Of a DNA stretch of 64,000 nucleotides, positions 49,057-58,435 are shown piece by piece (the stretch's first letter is position 1; each line of letters opens with the position of its first letter). The notes beneath the pieces are model-generated. The model made no database searches and was not told where the DNA came from. It saw nothing but the letters and a program-made list of their open reading frames with translations. Made by a program: the position numbers and the translations under genes. Origin of the DNA: Phenylobacterium hankyongense (lineage in GTDB: Bacteria > Pseudomonadota > Alphaproteobacteria > Caulobacterales > Caulobacteraceae); the NCBI RefSeq assembly GCF_003254505.1, contig NZ_QFYP01000001.1, positions 2,278,001 through 2,342,000 on the forward strand. Reading direction: 5' to 3'.

Positions 49057-49826
49057 GCGCCGATCGCCCGAGAAAGCTGAATCGGCTCGCAGGGGCCTGA
49101 CTCATAAATGCCGGCGAGCCCGCTGCGCGCGAGCGCCTCCGGCGCGCCATCGAATATGAGCTGCCCGTCCCTCAATGCGATGACGCGGTCAGCGAAACGC
49201 ATGGTGAGGTCGATCTGGTGAAGGCTACAGAGCACGGCCGCGCCATGCACCTTCGCCTGGCGATCGATCAGCGCAAGGATGTCGACGCTCGTCTGCGGAT
49301 CGAGGCTGGCGACCGGCTCATCCGCCAGCACATAGGATGGATCGAGCATGAAGGCCCTGGCGATGCCGACACGTTGCTGTTGTCCGCCCGACAGAGCTGA
49401 GACCCGACGACGCAGATGCTCCTCGCCGAGGCCGACCTCGGCGATCAGCGCGCAGGCCCGGTCACGCAGCGTCTTCGGAAACAGGCCCAGCATCGCGCGA
49501 GGCGTCGAGACGGCTGGAAGCGCTCCTGAGATGACGTTGGTTGCGACGGTGGCGCGTGGCACGAGGTTGAAGGACTGGTGGATCATGCCGATGCGGGGCT
49601 GAAGCCGCCTCAAGGTTTTCGGCGTCACCTCCAGGTCGTCCACGACCACCCGCCCTGCGCTTGGGCTGGCAAGGCCGTTCACACATTTGAGCAGGGTCGA
49701 CTTGCCGGCGCCCGAGCGTCCGAGAATCACGCAGAACTGGCCGGGCGGCACCTCGAAACTGATATCGGACAGCGCCGCCGTCCCATCGGGGTAGCGCTTG
49801 CTGACATGCTCGTAGACGAGGCTCAA
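49053..49826 (-). CDS. phnC: PhnC-type ABC transporter ATP-binding protein
   Basis: A 257-residue ATPase. Walker A is VILGRSGAGKSTLLKCVNGL, the Q loop is near IGMIHQSFNLVPRATVATNV, the signature is LSGGQQQRVGIARAF, and Walker B is YVLADEPVASLDP. NLVPRATVATNVISGAL is a phrase characteristic of PhnC rather than other importers. It drives uptake through the PhnE-type permease. It overlaps both neighbours by four bases (ATGA), so the three genes are translated together. Confidence 0.93.
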   Translation of the reverse strand: MSLVYEHVSKRYPDGTAALSDISFEVPPGQFCVILGRSGAGKSTLLKCVNGLASPSAGRVVVDDLEVTPKTLRRLQPRIGMIHQSFNLVPRATVATNVISGALPAVSTPRAMLGLFPKTLRDRACALIAEVGLGEEHLRRRVSALSGGQQQRVGIARAFMLDPSYVLADEPVASLDPQTSVDILALIDRQAKVHGAAVLCSLHQIDLTMRFADRVIALRDGQLIFDGAPEALARSGLAGIYESGPCEPIQLSRAIGA

Positions 49827-50758
49827 CGTTCGGAGGCTTTCTTGAGGATCGCCGCCTTGAGGCTGTCGTCGAGCTTCGCCATGACCGCGCCGGCGAGATT
49901 GAACTGTTCGGGCGCGAAGGCGGTGTCGTATCGGTCCACCTTCTTGCCGCCATAGCCGCGGATCATATCCGGTGTGACGCCGGGGGCCCTGTCCACTTTG
50001 GCGAAAGCGTCGCGCAGCCTCGCCTTGTGGGCAGCGTCCAAGCGGGAGTTCATGACCAGGGGCGGATAAGGTATCGGCAGGCTCCTGGCGACGACCCGGA
50101 TGGCCGCTGGATCGACCGCGTGCTCGCTCACCGCCTTCTCGTAACTGTCGAATGAGAGGGCGGCCGCATCGGCCTGATCGTGAACCAGCGCAGCGAGACT
50201 GTCGGCATGGCTGCCGGTCATCCGGATCGCGCCGAGGTCGCGCACCGGGTCAAGGCCGGCGTCGATGATCATCGCCATCGGATAGACGAAGGATGAGGTG
50301 GAGTTGACGTCGCCGAACGCCACCCGCCGGCCTTTGAGGTCAGCGATCGAATGGATCGGCGAAGTCGCTTTGGTGAATATCCCTGAATAATAGATCGATT
50401 GGTTCTTCTCGACGCCGACAGCGAGAAGGTCGGCGCAGCCGCGGTCGCGCGCCTGGATGTAGGATACCGGTCCGACGAAGGCTATGTCGGCTCCGTTGTT
50501 GCACAGCGCCTCGACGACCGCCGCATAGGACTGGCCGACCTTGATGTCGAAATCGAGCTTCGTCATGCGCGAAACAGCCTGGAAGATCGGCTGATAATCG
50601 GCCTTGGTGCCGTCCTCGGTGCCGCCATCGGCAGGGATCAGCACAACGCGCAACGTCTCGCGCTTCCCGTGATCGGCCGGCGAACAGCCGGACAGCACGA
50701 ACAGGAGCGCCAACATTCCCCAAAACAAGCGCAGGCCTGCCTCCTGCCGTTGCGACAT
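49823..50758 (-). CDS. phnD: PhnD-type periplasmic substrate-binding lipoprotein
   Basis: A 311-residue binding protein. The signal peptide ends in a lipobox (FVLSGCSPA), so it is probably membrane-tethered. The family pattern is clear: VEALCNNGADIAFVGPVSYI, GRRVAFGDVNSTSSFVYPMA with the phosphoryl-binding Ser-Thr-Ser, GSHADSLAALVHDQADAAAL and VARSLPIPYPPLVM. The residues around STS and SH match the phosphate-group contacts of PhnD-like proteins. The part that selects the organic moiety cannot be read off, so phosphonate, phosphite and phosphate ester all remain possible. It is first in the minus-strand operon and diverges from the HAD gene. Confidence 0.9.
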   Translation of the reverse strand: MSQRQEAGLRLFWGMLALLFVLSGCSPADHGKRETLRVVLIPADGGTEDGTKADYQPIFQAVSRMTKLDFDIKVGQSYAAVVEALCNNGADIAFVGPVSYIQARDRGCADLLAVGVEKNQSIYYSGIFTKATSPIHSIADLKGRRVAFGDVNSTSSFVYPMAMIIDAGLDPVRDLGAIRMTGSHADSLAALVHDQADAAALSFDSYEKAVSEHAVDPAAIRVVARSLPIPYPPLVMNSRLDAAHKARLRDAFAKVDRAPGVTPDMIRGYGGKKVDRYDTAFAPEQFNLAGAVMAKLDDSLKAAILKKASER

Positions 50759-50816
50759 CTGAAATCCACCCGCCAGGCGGCACGCTAGGGCAGGTGTGTG
50801 ACAAATTCACGAAATG

Positions 50817-50857
50817 GTCTCAGTTTGCAAAGGCCGTGATATTGAGCTTATCTCATC
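50817..50857. promoter_or_regulatory. candidate RpiR operator between phnD and the HAD gene
   Basis: GTCTCA at 50817-50822, TGAG at 50843-50846 and TATCTCATC at 50849-50857 lie in this 105-base divergent gap. The 9-mer TATCTCATC and the GTCTCA/TGAGAC element both recur in the gap between the RpiR gene and the TonB receptor. Confidence 0.4.
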
Positions 50858-50863
50858 ATCCGT

Positions 50864-51709
50864 ATGGATCATGAGTCAGACCAGGCAACGCGCGCCGTTC
50901 TCGAGCCCCGCCATCCCGTCGGGTCGCCGGAAGGGGAATTGCCACCGGGCGGTGACGACCCGATCATGCCTGGCGACCATTTCATCATCGACCTCGACGG
51001 CACATTGCTGCGTGGCGGCGTCGCGACCGAGGGGGGGCAGGCCTTCCTGAGGGGCGTCGAGGGGCGCTTCGTGCTCGTCTCGAACAATTCGCGCGATGTC
51101 AGCCCCTCGTTGAGCGCCAAGCTGCGCCGCGTCGGGCTGGACATACCGGCCGAGCGGATGGTCCTGGCAGGCGAGGAGACGATAGGCTTTGTCGCGAGCA
51201 GATTTCCGGGCGCGCGCTGCCTGATCGCCGCGTCGCCTACGCTGCGCCATCACGCACGTCGCCAAGGGCTCGCGCCGGTAACCGAACGCGCCGATGTCGT
51301 CGTGCTGGGGCGCGACACGAGTTGGAGCTACGCCAAGCTCATGTTGCTCGCCAACGAGGTGTGTCGAGGCGCGGTGCTGATTGCGGCCAATCCTGACCTG
51401 ACCCATCCGGGCAACGACGGCTTGATCGTGCCCGAGACGGGCTCGCTGTTGGCGGCGGTGGAGGCGGCGTCCGGCGTCGGGGCGACGCACGTGATCGGCA
51501 AGCCTGCTGCGACGCTGTTCGTCGCCGCACTCGAACGCCTGGGATCCGCGCGTCACGATACGATCGTGATTGGCGACAACCCGCTGACCGACCGCGCCGG
51601 CGCCAGGGCGCTCGGCCTGCGCTCGCTGATCGTCGACGCCGATCGTCTCGGCGGCCAACCCAACCTTGCCGACCTGTGCGACCGGCTCGCGCCGATCAAT
51701 AGCGCTTGA
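50864..51709 (+). CDS. HAD-IIA (NagD-like) phosphatase
   Basis: A HAD superfamily phosphatase of about 281 residues. Motif I is FIIDLDGTLLRG with the nucleophile and acid aspartates, motif II is RFVLVSNNSRD, the Lys of motif III is in HVIGKPAATLF, and motif IV is IVIGDNPLTDRAGA. The C2a-type cap between motifs II and III places it with NagD, phosphoglycolate and glycerol-3-phosphate phosphatases. It acts in the cytoplasm, so it could dephosphorylate the compound brought in by the PhnDCE system. The start is uncertain: ATG 50864 lacks a ribosome site, and ATG 50966 (MPGDHFIIDLDG) gives a more typical N terminus. It ends 14 bases inside the converging RpiR gene. Confidence 0.87.
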   Translation: MDHESDQATRAVLEPRHPVGSPEGELPPGGDDPIMPGDHFIIDLDGTLLRGGVATEGGQAFLRGVEGRFVLVSNNSRDVSPSLSAKLRRVGLDIPAERMVLAGEETIGFVASRFPGARCLIAASPTLRHHARRQGLAPVTERADVVVLGRDTSWSYAKLMLLANEVCRGAVLIAANPDLTHPGNDGLIVPETGSLLAAVEAASGVGATHVIGKPAATLFVAALERLGSARHDTIVIGDNPLTDRAGARALGLRSLIVDADRLGGQPNLADLCDRLAPINSA

Positions 51710-52571
51710 GCGAGAGTATCTCGAACGAGCGCCGAAGCACCTCGCTGGAGGCTTCGTAATCCTGGAGCGCCAGGCAGGCGATCAATGCGTCCAGGACGGC
51801 GAGCTGGCCGATCCGACTGGTCATCGCCTCGGTGCGGAAATTGGTCTCCCGCGCCATGGTGAACAGTACGATATCGGCATAGGCCTGCATCGGCGATTTG
51901 CCGTAGTTGGTGAGGACGATCGTCTTGGCGCCCGCCTCCCGCGCAAGCCTTGTCGCCGTGAGCGTCTCTTGGGAAGAGCCCGAGTGCGAGATGGTGAGAG
52001 TGGCGACGTCCGGCCCGGTGAGGCTGGCGCCGATCGCCTGCATATGGCTGTCGACCAGCGCCCTCGCCTCAATACCGATCCGCATGAGCCGATAGGCCGC
52101 ATCTTCGGCGATCGGCGCCGCCGAACCGATGCCATACACCTCGACCCGGCGCGCGTTCCGGATCGCCTCCATGGCGCGGGTTAGAGCGTGGACGCCGAGA
52201 TTTGCGTGAGTATCCTGCAGCGCCTGGATGTGACTGGCGAAGATCTTGCGTATCACCGTGTCCGGATGATCGCCTGGCTCCAGGTCTTCATGAATGAACT
52301 GGACCGGGGCGACCAGGTCCTGGGCTAGCGCGATCTTTAGCTGCTGGAAGCCAGTGTAGCCGAAGGTCTTGGCAAGGCCGACGACGCTGCCTTCTGACGA
52401 AGCGGTTCTTTCCGCCAGCTCGGTCACCGACATGTGGACAACCTCGCCGACATTGTCGAGCACGAACTGCGCGATCCGCCGGCTGGTCGCCGGCAGGCTG
52501 GCCACCATGCTTTGGAGCCTCGAAGCAGCCGGTTGGATGTCCTGCCCGTTGGTTCGCCCCTGCTTCGTCAT
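51696..52571 (-). CDS. MurR/RpiR family transcriptional regulator with SIS domain
   Basis: A 291-residue regulator. The N-terminal HTH_6 domain has VHMSVTELAERTASSEGSVV and LAKTFGYTGFQQLKIALAQD. The SIS (phosphosugar isomerase) domain spans about residues 110-265: RVEVYGIGSAAPIAEDAAYR and LTISHSGSSQETLTATRLAR. SIS domains in this family bind phosphorylated sugars or similar metabolites, so its ligand is likely the intermediate handled by the neighbouring phosphatases. ATG 52571 begins MTKQGRTNGQDIQPAA; the longer start at 52697 would run into the promoter. It is divergent from the TonB receptor. Confidence 0.9.
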   Translation of the reverse strand: MTKQGRTNGQDIQPAASRLQSMVASLPATSRRIAQFVLDNVGEVVHMSVTELAERTASSEGSVVGLAKTFGYTGFQQLKIALAQDLVAPVQFIHEDLEPGDHPDTVIRKIFASHIQALQDTHANLGVHALTRAMEAIRNARRVEVYGIGSAAPIAEDAAYRLMRIGIEARALVDSHMQAIGASLTGPDVATLTISHSGSSQETLTATRLAREAGAKTIVLTNYGKSPMQAYADIVLFTMARETNFRTEAMTSRIGQLAVLDALIACLALQDYEASSEVLRRSFEILSLKRY

Positions 52572-52685
52572 GCGGAAAAGATAGCCCGCCCCACGGTCGC
52601 CGAAAAGCCGACGCGAGCCCGAGGATTGAGATTTTGCCGGGCGAGACCGAAATTGTCCTGCAAGGAGCATATTTCGGAATGTGGG

Positions 52686-52717
52686 TATCTCATCCAAATA
52701 GTCTCCGTCATTGAGAC
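52686..52717. promoter_or_regulatory. candidate RpiR operator upstream of the TonB receptor
   Basis: TATCTCATC at 52686-52694 faces TTGAGACATA at 52711-52720 as an interrupted dyad. The same TATCTCATC and a GTCTCA occur in the phnD/HAD gap, so one regulator could control both transcription units. Confidence 0.4.
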
Positions 52718-52818
52718 ATATTCAATCGCTTGTCACAATTCCCCTCTATGGCTCGCGGCCGATCCATTCGGATGCGCCACGTCGTTCGACGGGCGTCAGT
52801 TCACAAGGGGGCACGATA

Positions 52819-55722
52819 ATGAGCACGTTAAAGGGAATGCTCCTTGCGGGGCTGGCCAGCTCGGCGCTGATCGCCTCGGCCGCCCAGGCGCAGGATTCGG
52901 CCTCGCCCAAGCTGGACGGCGCGAACAACAGCGTCGGAGAAGTTGACGCAATTGTCGTCACCGGCTCGCGCATCGCGCGCCCCGAACTGGAATCGGCGAT
53001 GCCGGTGAATGTCACCAAGTTCGACGACGTCGCGCGAGTTGGCCGGCTCAACGCCTATGACGCCTTGCGGCTCGAGCCGTCCATCGCGCCGGGGGCCGGC
53101 GCCTATTCGGCTGACTTCTACGACGGTACCGGAGACGCGGGAAATGCCGGTGCGGCCTTTATCAATCTCCGCAATATGGGCACCAACCGCAGCTTGACCC
53201 TGATCGACGGCAAGCGGCGGGTGTCCGGGACTGCGGCGGCTTCGGCTGTCGACATCAACATGATTCCGTCGGCGATGATCGACCGGATCGAGGTGGTGAC
53301 CGGCGGCGCCGCGGCGATCTATGGCGCCGACGCCGTGACCGGCGCGGTCAATATCATCACGAAGAAGGATCTGGAGGGGCTGTATGTCACAGCCTATCAG
53401 GGCATTTCCCAGCATGGCGACGCCCCGGAGACCAATGTGTCACTGGCTGCCGGCGGCAAATTCGCCGATGGCCGAGGATCGTTCACGCTCGGCGGAACCT
53501 ACCTCCAGACTGGCGCTGTGCAGGAGCATGAACGCGATTTTTCGCGGAAAAATATCGTGTATTGGGGAAACCCAAACAACACCGGCGTCAATGATGGAAT
53601 ACCTGATAACATCGTCGTCCGTGACTTGCTGCTATTTTACAATTCGGACGTTCCGGAATTCTACAACCCAAAGAACGGTGGATATTACCACTACTACAAT
53701 GGGCAGTTGACGCGGGACTATTACAATACGCCGCTTGGAGCCGGTGAAACCGCTCGGGGGAATGGAACGTCCAATCCCGCCGTCGTTCGCAGCTGGAACT
53801 GGTATGCCCCGCTAAGGCTTTCGGAGAAAACCTTCTCCACTATCGCCAAGTTTGATTACGAACTCACCGACGCTATCAAATACGGCGCGCGGCTCGACTA
53901 CGGGCGCACCGTCTCCGGCGGTCTGGTTACGCGCTACCGTGAGGATTCTCGCACGCTCTTCGCGGGCGGAAATGGCGGGGCGAAAGCCTACCCCGATAAC
54001 CCCTACATGCCTGACAGCGTCCGCAACCTGCTGGCCAGCGATGGGCTAAGCTATGTCAACATCGACCGTTGGTACACGAATTGGCCGGTGGTCGAGATGC
54101 CCCATGACCGGGAAAGCGTGACCGTTAGCCAGAACCTGTCGGGAAAGATCGGCGGTTCGCTCAGCTGGGAAGCCTACTATCAATATGGCCGGGCGACGGA
54201 CGACGCCGCCGTGACCAATGCGCCGCTGACGTCCCGCTGGGTTGCGGCGCGCGACGTCATTGCGGATCCGGTGACCGGCGCGCCGGTCTGCCGCGATCCG
54301 GCGGCGCGCGCCGCCGGCTGCACGCCATACAATATCTTCGGCAATGACCCGCTGACCGCCGCGCAGAAAGCCTGGCTTCTCACCGATCTTCATTCCAGGA
54401 GCATCAACGAGCAGCAGATATTCGGCGCCGACCTGAGCGGTAAACTGTTTCACTTGCCCGCCGGCGACGTCTCCTTTGCCGCGGGCGTGGAACATCGCAC
54501 GGAATCGGGGCGCCTGACTGTCGACCCCCGGGTGGCGAACGCCCAGGTGCCGCTTAGCGGGTTCGTGTCGTCAATACAGACCGTGCCGGTGGACGCCTCG
54601 ATGAGCGTCACGGAGGGCTATGGTGAGCTGGTCGTTCCGATCATCAAGGACAAGCCGTTCCTGCGCCACCTGGAGCTGGAAGGGGCCTATCGCTATTCCG
54701 ACTATAGGACGATGGGTTCCACCGGCACTTGGAAGGCCGGCGGCACATGGGAGCCGGTCGGCGGGTTGACGATCCGTGGCGTCCGTTCGCGGAGCGTGCG
54801 GGTGCCCAATTTCGGGGAGCTCTATGCCCCGACCAGCCAGGGTTTCACCGGATCGATCAACGACCCTTGCCTCTCCGGCAACTACAATCTGACTCCCACG
54901 CGGGCCGCCAACTGCCAGGCCTTGGGCGTGCCCAACAACCTGGCTTTCTATTCGACAGATGTCCTGGTCAAGAGCGGCGGGAATATCGATTTGAAGCCGG
55001 AAGTATCGGACAGCTTTACGGTTGGAGCGGTTATTCAACCTCGCTTCATTCCGGGACTGGACGTGACAATCGACTTTTGGAATATCAGAATAGTGAATGC
55101 CATTACGTCATTCAGCATCAACGACATGATGAACCAGTGCGTCGATCTGCCAACGATCAACAATCAATTCTGCCAATACGTTCAGCGTGGCGCTGATCAT
55201 AAGATCAACTTTATTTCGACCCAGCTGGTGAACGCCGCGGAGATGAGAACTGACGGTATCGATTTTGGAATTGGCTACCGGCTCCCGCTATGGAATGGCC
55301 AACTCGGCGCCACGTTCAAGGGCAGTTATCTGCTGAGTCGAGAAATTCAGAACGTTCCAGGCGTTCAGGCGGCCCAAATCAAGTACGACGGATCCTATAC
55401 CGATCCGAGATTCCGGGGATATCTCCTGGTCGAGTACAGCACGAACCACTACGATTTTACCGTCGGAACGCAATATACGAGTTCAGCTACGGTAGATCCC
55501 AACGCCATTCCGGGCCAATATGATAACAACTACATACCCGCTGTGGTGTACAACGACATTTCATTGGCTCGCAGATTCGACAGCGGCCTTGAGATGACAT
55601 TCGGCGTAAAGAACCTATTCAACGTAACGCCTCCTCTAATGCCAAATGTGTATAATGGGGGCGGTGGGCGGTATGACACTATTGGGAGGTATTTCTTCAC
55701 CAGGGTCGGCATGAAATTCTGA
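52819..55722 (+). CDS. TonB-dependent receptor of the phosphate-ester island
   Basis: A 967-residue outer-membrane receptor with a signal peptide (MLLAGLASSALIASAAQAQ). The plug begins VDAIVVTGSRIARPELES and has SLTLIDGKRRVSG and IDRIEVVTGGAAAIYGADAV. The long barrel ends YFFTRVGMKF with the terminal Phe recognised by the Bam complex. The ATG at 52819 follows AAGGGGG; the frame from 52711 is promoter DNA. A/T-rich codons are much more frequent than in the 3.5-kb receptor, and the two are not close relatives, which fits acquisition from another lineage such as sphingomonads. It precedes the propeller-phosphoesterase by 49 bases and is likely co-transcribed with it. Confidence 0.93.
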   Translation: MSTLKGMLLAGLASSALIASAAQAQDSASPKLDGANNSVGEVDAIVVTGSRIARPELESAMPVNVTKFDDVARVGRLNAYDALRLEPSIAPGAGAYSADFYDGTGDAGNAGAAFINLRNMGTNRSLTLIDGKRRVSGTAAASAVDINMIPSAMIDRIEVVTGGAAAIYGADAVTGAVNIITKKDLEGLYVTAYQGISQHGDAPETNVSLAAGGKFADGRGSFTLGGTYLQTGAVQEHERDFSRKNIVYWGNPNNTGVNDGIPDNIVVRDLLLFYNSDVPEFYNPKNGGYYHYYNGQLTRDYYNTPLGAGETARGNGTSNPAVVRSWNWYAPLRLSEKTFSTIAKFDYELTDAIKYGARLDYGRTVSGGLVTRYREDSRTLFAGGNGGAKAYPDNPYMPDSVRNLLASDGLSYVNIDRWYTNWPVVEMPHDRESVTVSQNLSGKIGGSLSWEAYYQYGRATDDAAVTNAPLTSRWVAARDVIADPVTGAPVCRDPAARAAGCTPYNIFGNDPLTAAQKAWLLTDLHSRSINEQQIFGADLSGKLFHLPAGDVSFAAGVEHRTESGRLTVDPRVANAQVPLSGFVSSIQTVPVDASMSVTEGYGELVVPIIKDKPFLRHLELEGAYRYSDYRTMGSTGTWKAGGTWEPVGGLTIRGVRSRSVRVPNFGELYAPTSQGFTGSINDPCLSGNYNLTPTRAANCQALGVPNNLAFYSTDVLVKSGGNIDLKPEVSDSFTVGAVIQPRFIPGLDVTIDFWNIRIVNAITSFSINDMMNQCVDLPTINNQFCQYVQRGADHKINFISTQLVNAAEMRTDGIDFGIGYRLPLWNGQLGATFKGSYLLSREIQNVPGVQAAQIKYDGSYTDPRFRGYLLVEYSTNHYDFTVGTQYTSSATVDPNAIPGQYDNNYIPAVVYNDISLARRFDSGLEMTFGVKNLFNVTPPLMPNVYNGGGGRYDTIGRYFFTRVGMKF

Positions 55723-55771
55723 AGACTTGGAATTCAGTATTGCGTACCGCGCCGCCCCAGGAAGGTAGAAG

Positions 55772-58435
55772 ATGAGAATGAAACCGACGGCATGGGCTCG
55801 TTTCCCGGGCGTGCTCGCCGCTTCCTGCCTCATGTCGTCGGTTTGGAGCCTAGGGGGCTATGCCCGGGCCTTGGAGGCCTCCTCTCAGGTGGCTCCCGCG
55901 CTCGCTTCAGCCAGCGTGACGGAGGCGCCGCTGGACCGGCGGCCCGGCCCCTTGCCCAGCGGCGGGGCCTACCTCCCCAACGGCTGGCGCATCAGGCCTG
56001 CAGGCAAGGCGATCGCGACGCTGGCCGATACGGTGACCAACCTTGCGGTCTCGCCGGACGGCAAGCTCGTGGTGGCGCTCAATTCCGGCTTCCTGCCCCA
56101 CGGGCTGACCGTTTTCGACGCGAAGACCCATCGGCAGCTTCAGCGCATCGATCTGCCGGCCACCTTCGTAGGCCTGGCCTGGTCGCCGGACGGGCGCACC
56201 CTTTATGTCTCCGGCGGCAACGCCAAGTACGTCGGCAATTATCACACCGCCCTTCAGGGGGCGGTCGAGCCGATGGGCGCTGCCGCAAATCGGGCGTCGG
56301 TCTATGAATTCACCTACACGGGAGGCCGGCTGAGCGCGGCGCCGACCGCGCGGCTCTCCGAGACCGTCGACCCGGGCCAGGTCTGGTGGTCGGGCCTCGC
56401 CTATGCCCCGGACCGGGGACAGCTCTACGCCGTCAACCAGGGCCCGGGCGCCGCCCCGGGCAATGTCGTGGTGTTCGATGCCCGAACCCGTCGGATCGTC
56501 ACCCGTATCCCGGTGGAGATGAAGCCCTATCAGGCGATACTGACGGCGGACGGCAAACGGCTGTTCGTCTCCAACTGGTCGAGCGGATCGGTGAGCGTCA
56601 TCGACACCGACACCAATCGGGTCGTCACCACCCTGCAGGTCGGCCGGAATCCTAGCGACATGAAATTGTCCGCCGACGGGCGGCTGTTCGTCGTCTGCGC
56701 CAACGACAATACCGTCCATGTCATCGACGCCAAGACGCTCGAGACGCTTGAACGGCTGTCGACCAGCCTTTCCCCCACCGCCCCGGAAGGTTCTACGCCA
56801 GACGCCCTGGCCATCGATGAAGCGCGCAAGCTCCTTTACATCGCCAATGCCGACAACAACGCCATCGCCGTCGCCCGGATCGAGAACCGAAAGCGCAGCG
56901 CGGTGGTCGGCTTCATCCCGACGGGGTGGTATCCCTCGGCGCTCGCTTTGGCCGATCGAGGCGCGACCTTGTTCATCGGCGCTTCCAAAGGCGAGATGCC
57001 GCACCCCGATCCCCTGGGGCCGGGCAGTCCGCGAGTGCCGTCGGCGCGCATAGATCAAGATTTCAAGAAGCTTATGGAAGCCGGCGGCTGCAGCGTCCAC
57101 TGCGTGCAGACCGGTAGCCTGGAAGCGCTGCGGGTCGCGAATCTGGACGAGCGGCTGTCGAAATGGACCGAGCAGGTGGCGGCGAATACCCCCTACAGCG
57201 ATGCCCTTCTGCGGCGGGCCCGGCCGCCCCGGACCGCGAGCGTCATCCCGCAACAGGTCGGTCAAGGCTCGCCGATCAAGCACGTCATCTACATCATCAA
57301 GGAGAACCGCACCTACGACCAGGTGTTCGGTGATCTGCCGGGCGCGAATGGCGATCCGGGCCTGACCATCTTCGGCGAGAAGGTTACGCCAAACCAGCAT
57401 GCGCTGGCCAAGCAATATGTGATCCTCGACAACCTCTATTGTGATGGCGAAGTCAGCATGGATGGCCATTACTGGTCGACCGCGGCCTACGCCACGGACT
57501 TTATCGAGAAGATCTGGCCATCCGTTTATGCAGGACGCAGCAGCACCAACGCCGATGTCGACGCCGCCACACCGGCCTCCGGATTCTTGTGGGACGCGGC
57601 CCGGCGAAAGGGATTGACCTTTCGCTCCTACAACGAGCTTCGCCAGTTTTTCGCCGGACGTCACATCTCTCGATACGAAGCCATCCAGGGGCCGGCCGGT
57701 GAGGATTCCGATTGGATACCGGCGGATGCCAAGGTTTTGGACGTGTTTCTGGGCGAGCTCCGGCAATATGAAGCGAACTACGACAGCCCGGATCCCGAGA
57801 AGCGGCTGCCCAACCTCATCGTCATGAGCCTGCCTGACGACCATACGAAGGGCGCGATGCCGGGCGCGCAAACGCCTAAGGCCATGGTCGCCAGCAACGA
57901 CTACGCCCTTGGCCAGTTGATCGAGGCGGTCAGCCACAGCCGCTACTGGCCTGAGACCGCCATCTTCGTCATCGAGGACGACGCTCAGGACGGTCCGGAT
58001 CATGTGGATGCGCGCCGCACCCACGGCCTTGTGGTCAGTCCTTATGTCAAACGCGGCGTAGTCGACAGCACGCTCTATTCGACCACGTCGATGGTGCGTT
58101 CGATCGAGCTGATGTTGGGGCTACCGCCGATGAGCCAGTACGACGCGGCGGCGATGCCGATGTACGCATCCTTCGGCGCGACGCCGCTGGTGACGCCGTT
58201 CACAGCGATCAAGCCGATGGTCGACGTGAACGCCAAGAACACGCCGTTGTCCTATGGCGCTCAGGAAAGCCGCCGGATGGATTTCTCGGACGCGGACCGC
58301 GCGCCAATGCACCTCCTGAACCAGATCATCTGGAAGAGCGTGAAAGGCAGCGACGCGGTCATGCCGGCGCCGGTGCACAGGTTCCGCCCGATCGTCGATG
58401 CGCAGGAGGCCGAGGACAGCGACGACCGGGACTGA
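55772..58435 (+). CDS. secreted YncE-like beta-propeller fused to phosphoesterase
   Basis: An 887-residue exported enzyme. After a signal peptide, a YVTN/YncE-type seven-blade propeller covers about residues 70-400, with repeats such as NLAVSPDGKLVVALNSGF and RLFVSNWSSGSVSVIDTDTN. The C-terminal part is a PF04185-type phosphoesterase of the phospholipase C/acid phosphatase group: IKHVIYIIKENRTYDQVFGD, CDGEVSMDGHYWSTAAYATD, and VIEDDAQDGPDHVDARRTHG. Those Asp, Glu and His residues form the metal and phosphate site. It would cleave phosphate esters outside the inner membrane, feeding the PhnDCE importer. It directly follows the TonB receptor gene. Confidence 0.9.
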   Translation: MRMKPTAWARFPGVLAASCLMSSVWSLGGYARALEASSQVAPALASASVTEAPLDRRPGPLPSGGAYLPNGWRIRPAGKAIATLADTVTNLAVSPDGKLVVALNSGFLPHGLTVFDAKTHRQLQRIDLPATFVGLAWSPDGRTLYVSGGNAKYVGNYHTALQGAVEPMGAAANRASVYEFTYTGGRLSAAPTARLSETVDPGQVWWSGLAYAPDRGQLYAVNQGPGAAPGNVVVFDARTRRIVTRIPVEMKPYQAILTADGKRLFVSNWSSGSVSVIDTDTNRVVTTLQVGRNPSDMKLSADGRLFVVCANDNTVHVIDAKTLETLERLSTSLSPTAPEGSTPDALAIDEARKLLYIANADNNAIAVARIENRKRSAVVGFIPTGWYPSALALADRGATLFIGASKGEMPHPDPLGPGSPRVPSARIDQDFKKLMEAGGCSVHCVQTGSLEALRVANLDERLSKWTEQVAANTPYSDALLRRARPPRTASVIPQQVGQGSPIKHVIYIIKENRTYDQVFGDLPGANGDPGLTIFGEKVTPNQHALAKQYVILDNLYCDGEVSMDGHYWSTAAYATDFIEKIWPSVYAGRSSTNADVDAATPASGFLWDAARRKGLTFRSYNELRQFFAGRHISRYEAIQGPAGEDSDWIPADAKVLDVFLGELRQYEANYDSPDPEKRLPNLIVMSLPDDHTKGAMPGAQTPKAMVASNDYALGQLIEAVSHSRYWPETAIFVIEDDAQDGPDHVDARRTHGLVVSPYVKRGVVDSTLYSTTSMVRSIELMLGLPPMSQYDAAAMPMYASFGATPLVTPFTAIKPMVDVNAKNTPLSYGAQESRRMDFSDADRAPMHLLNQIIWKSVKGSDAVMPAPVHRFRPIVDAQEAEDSDDRD

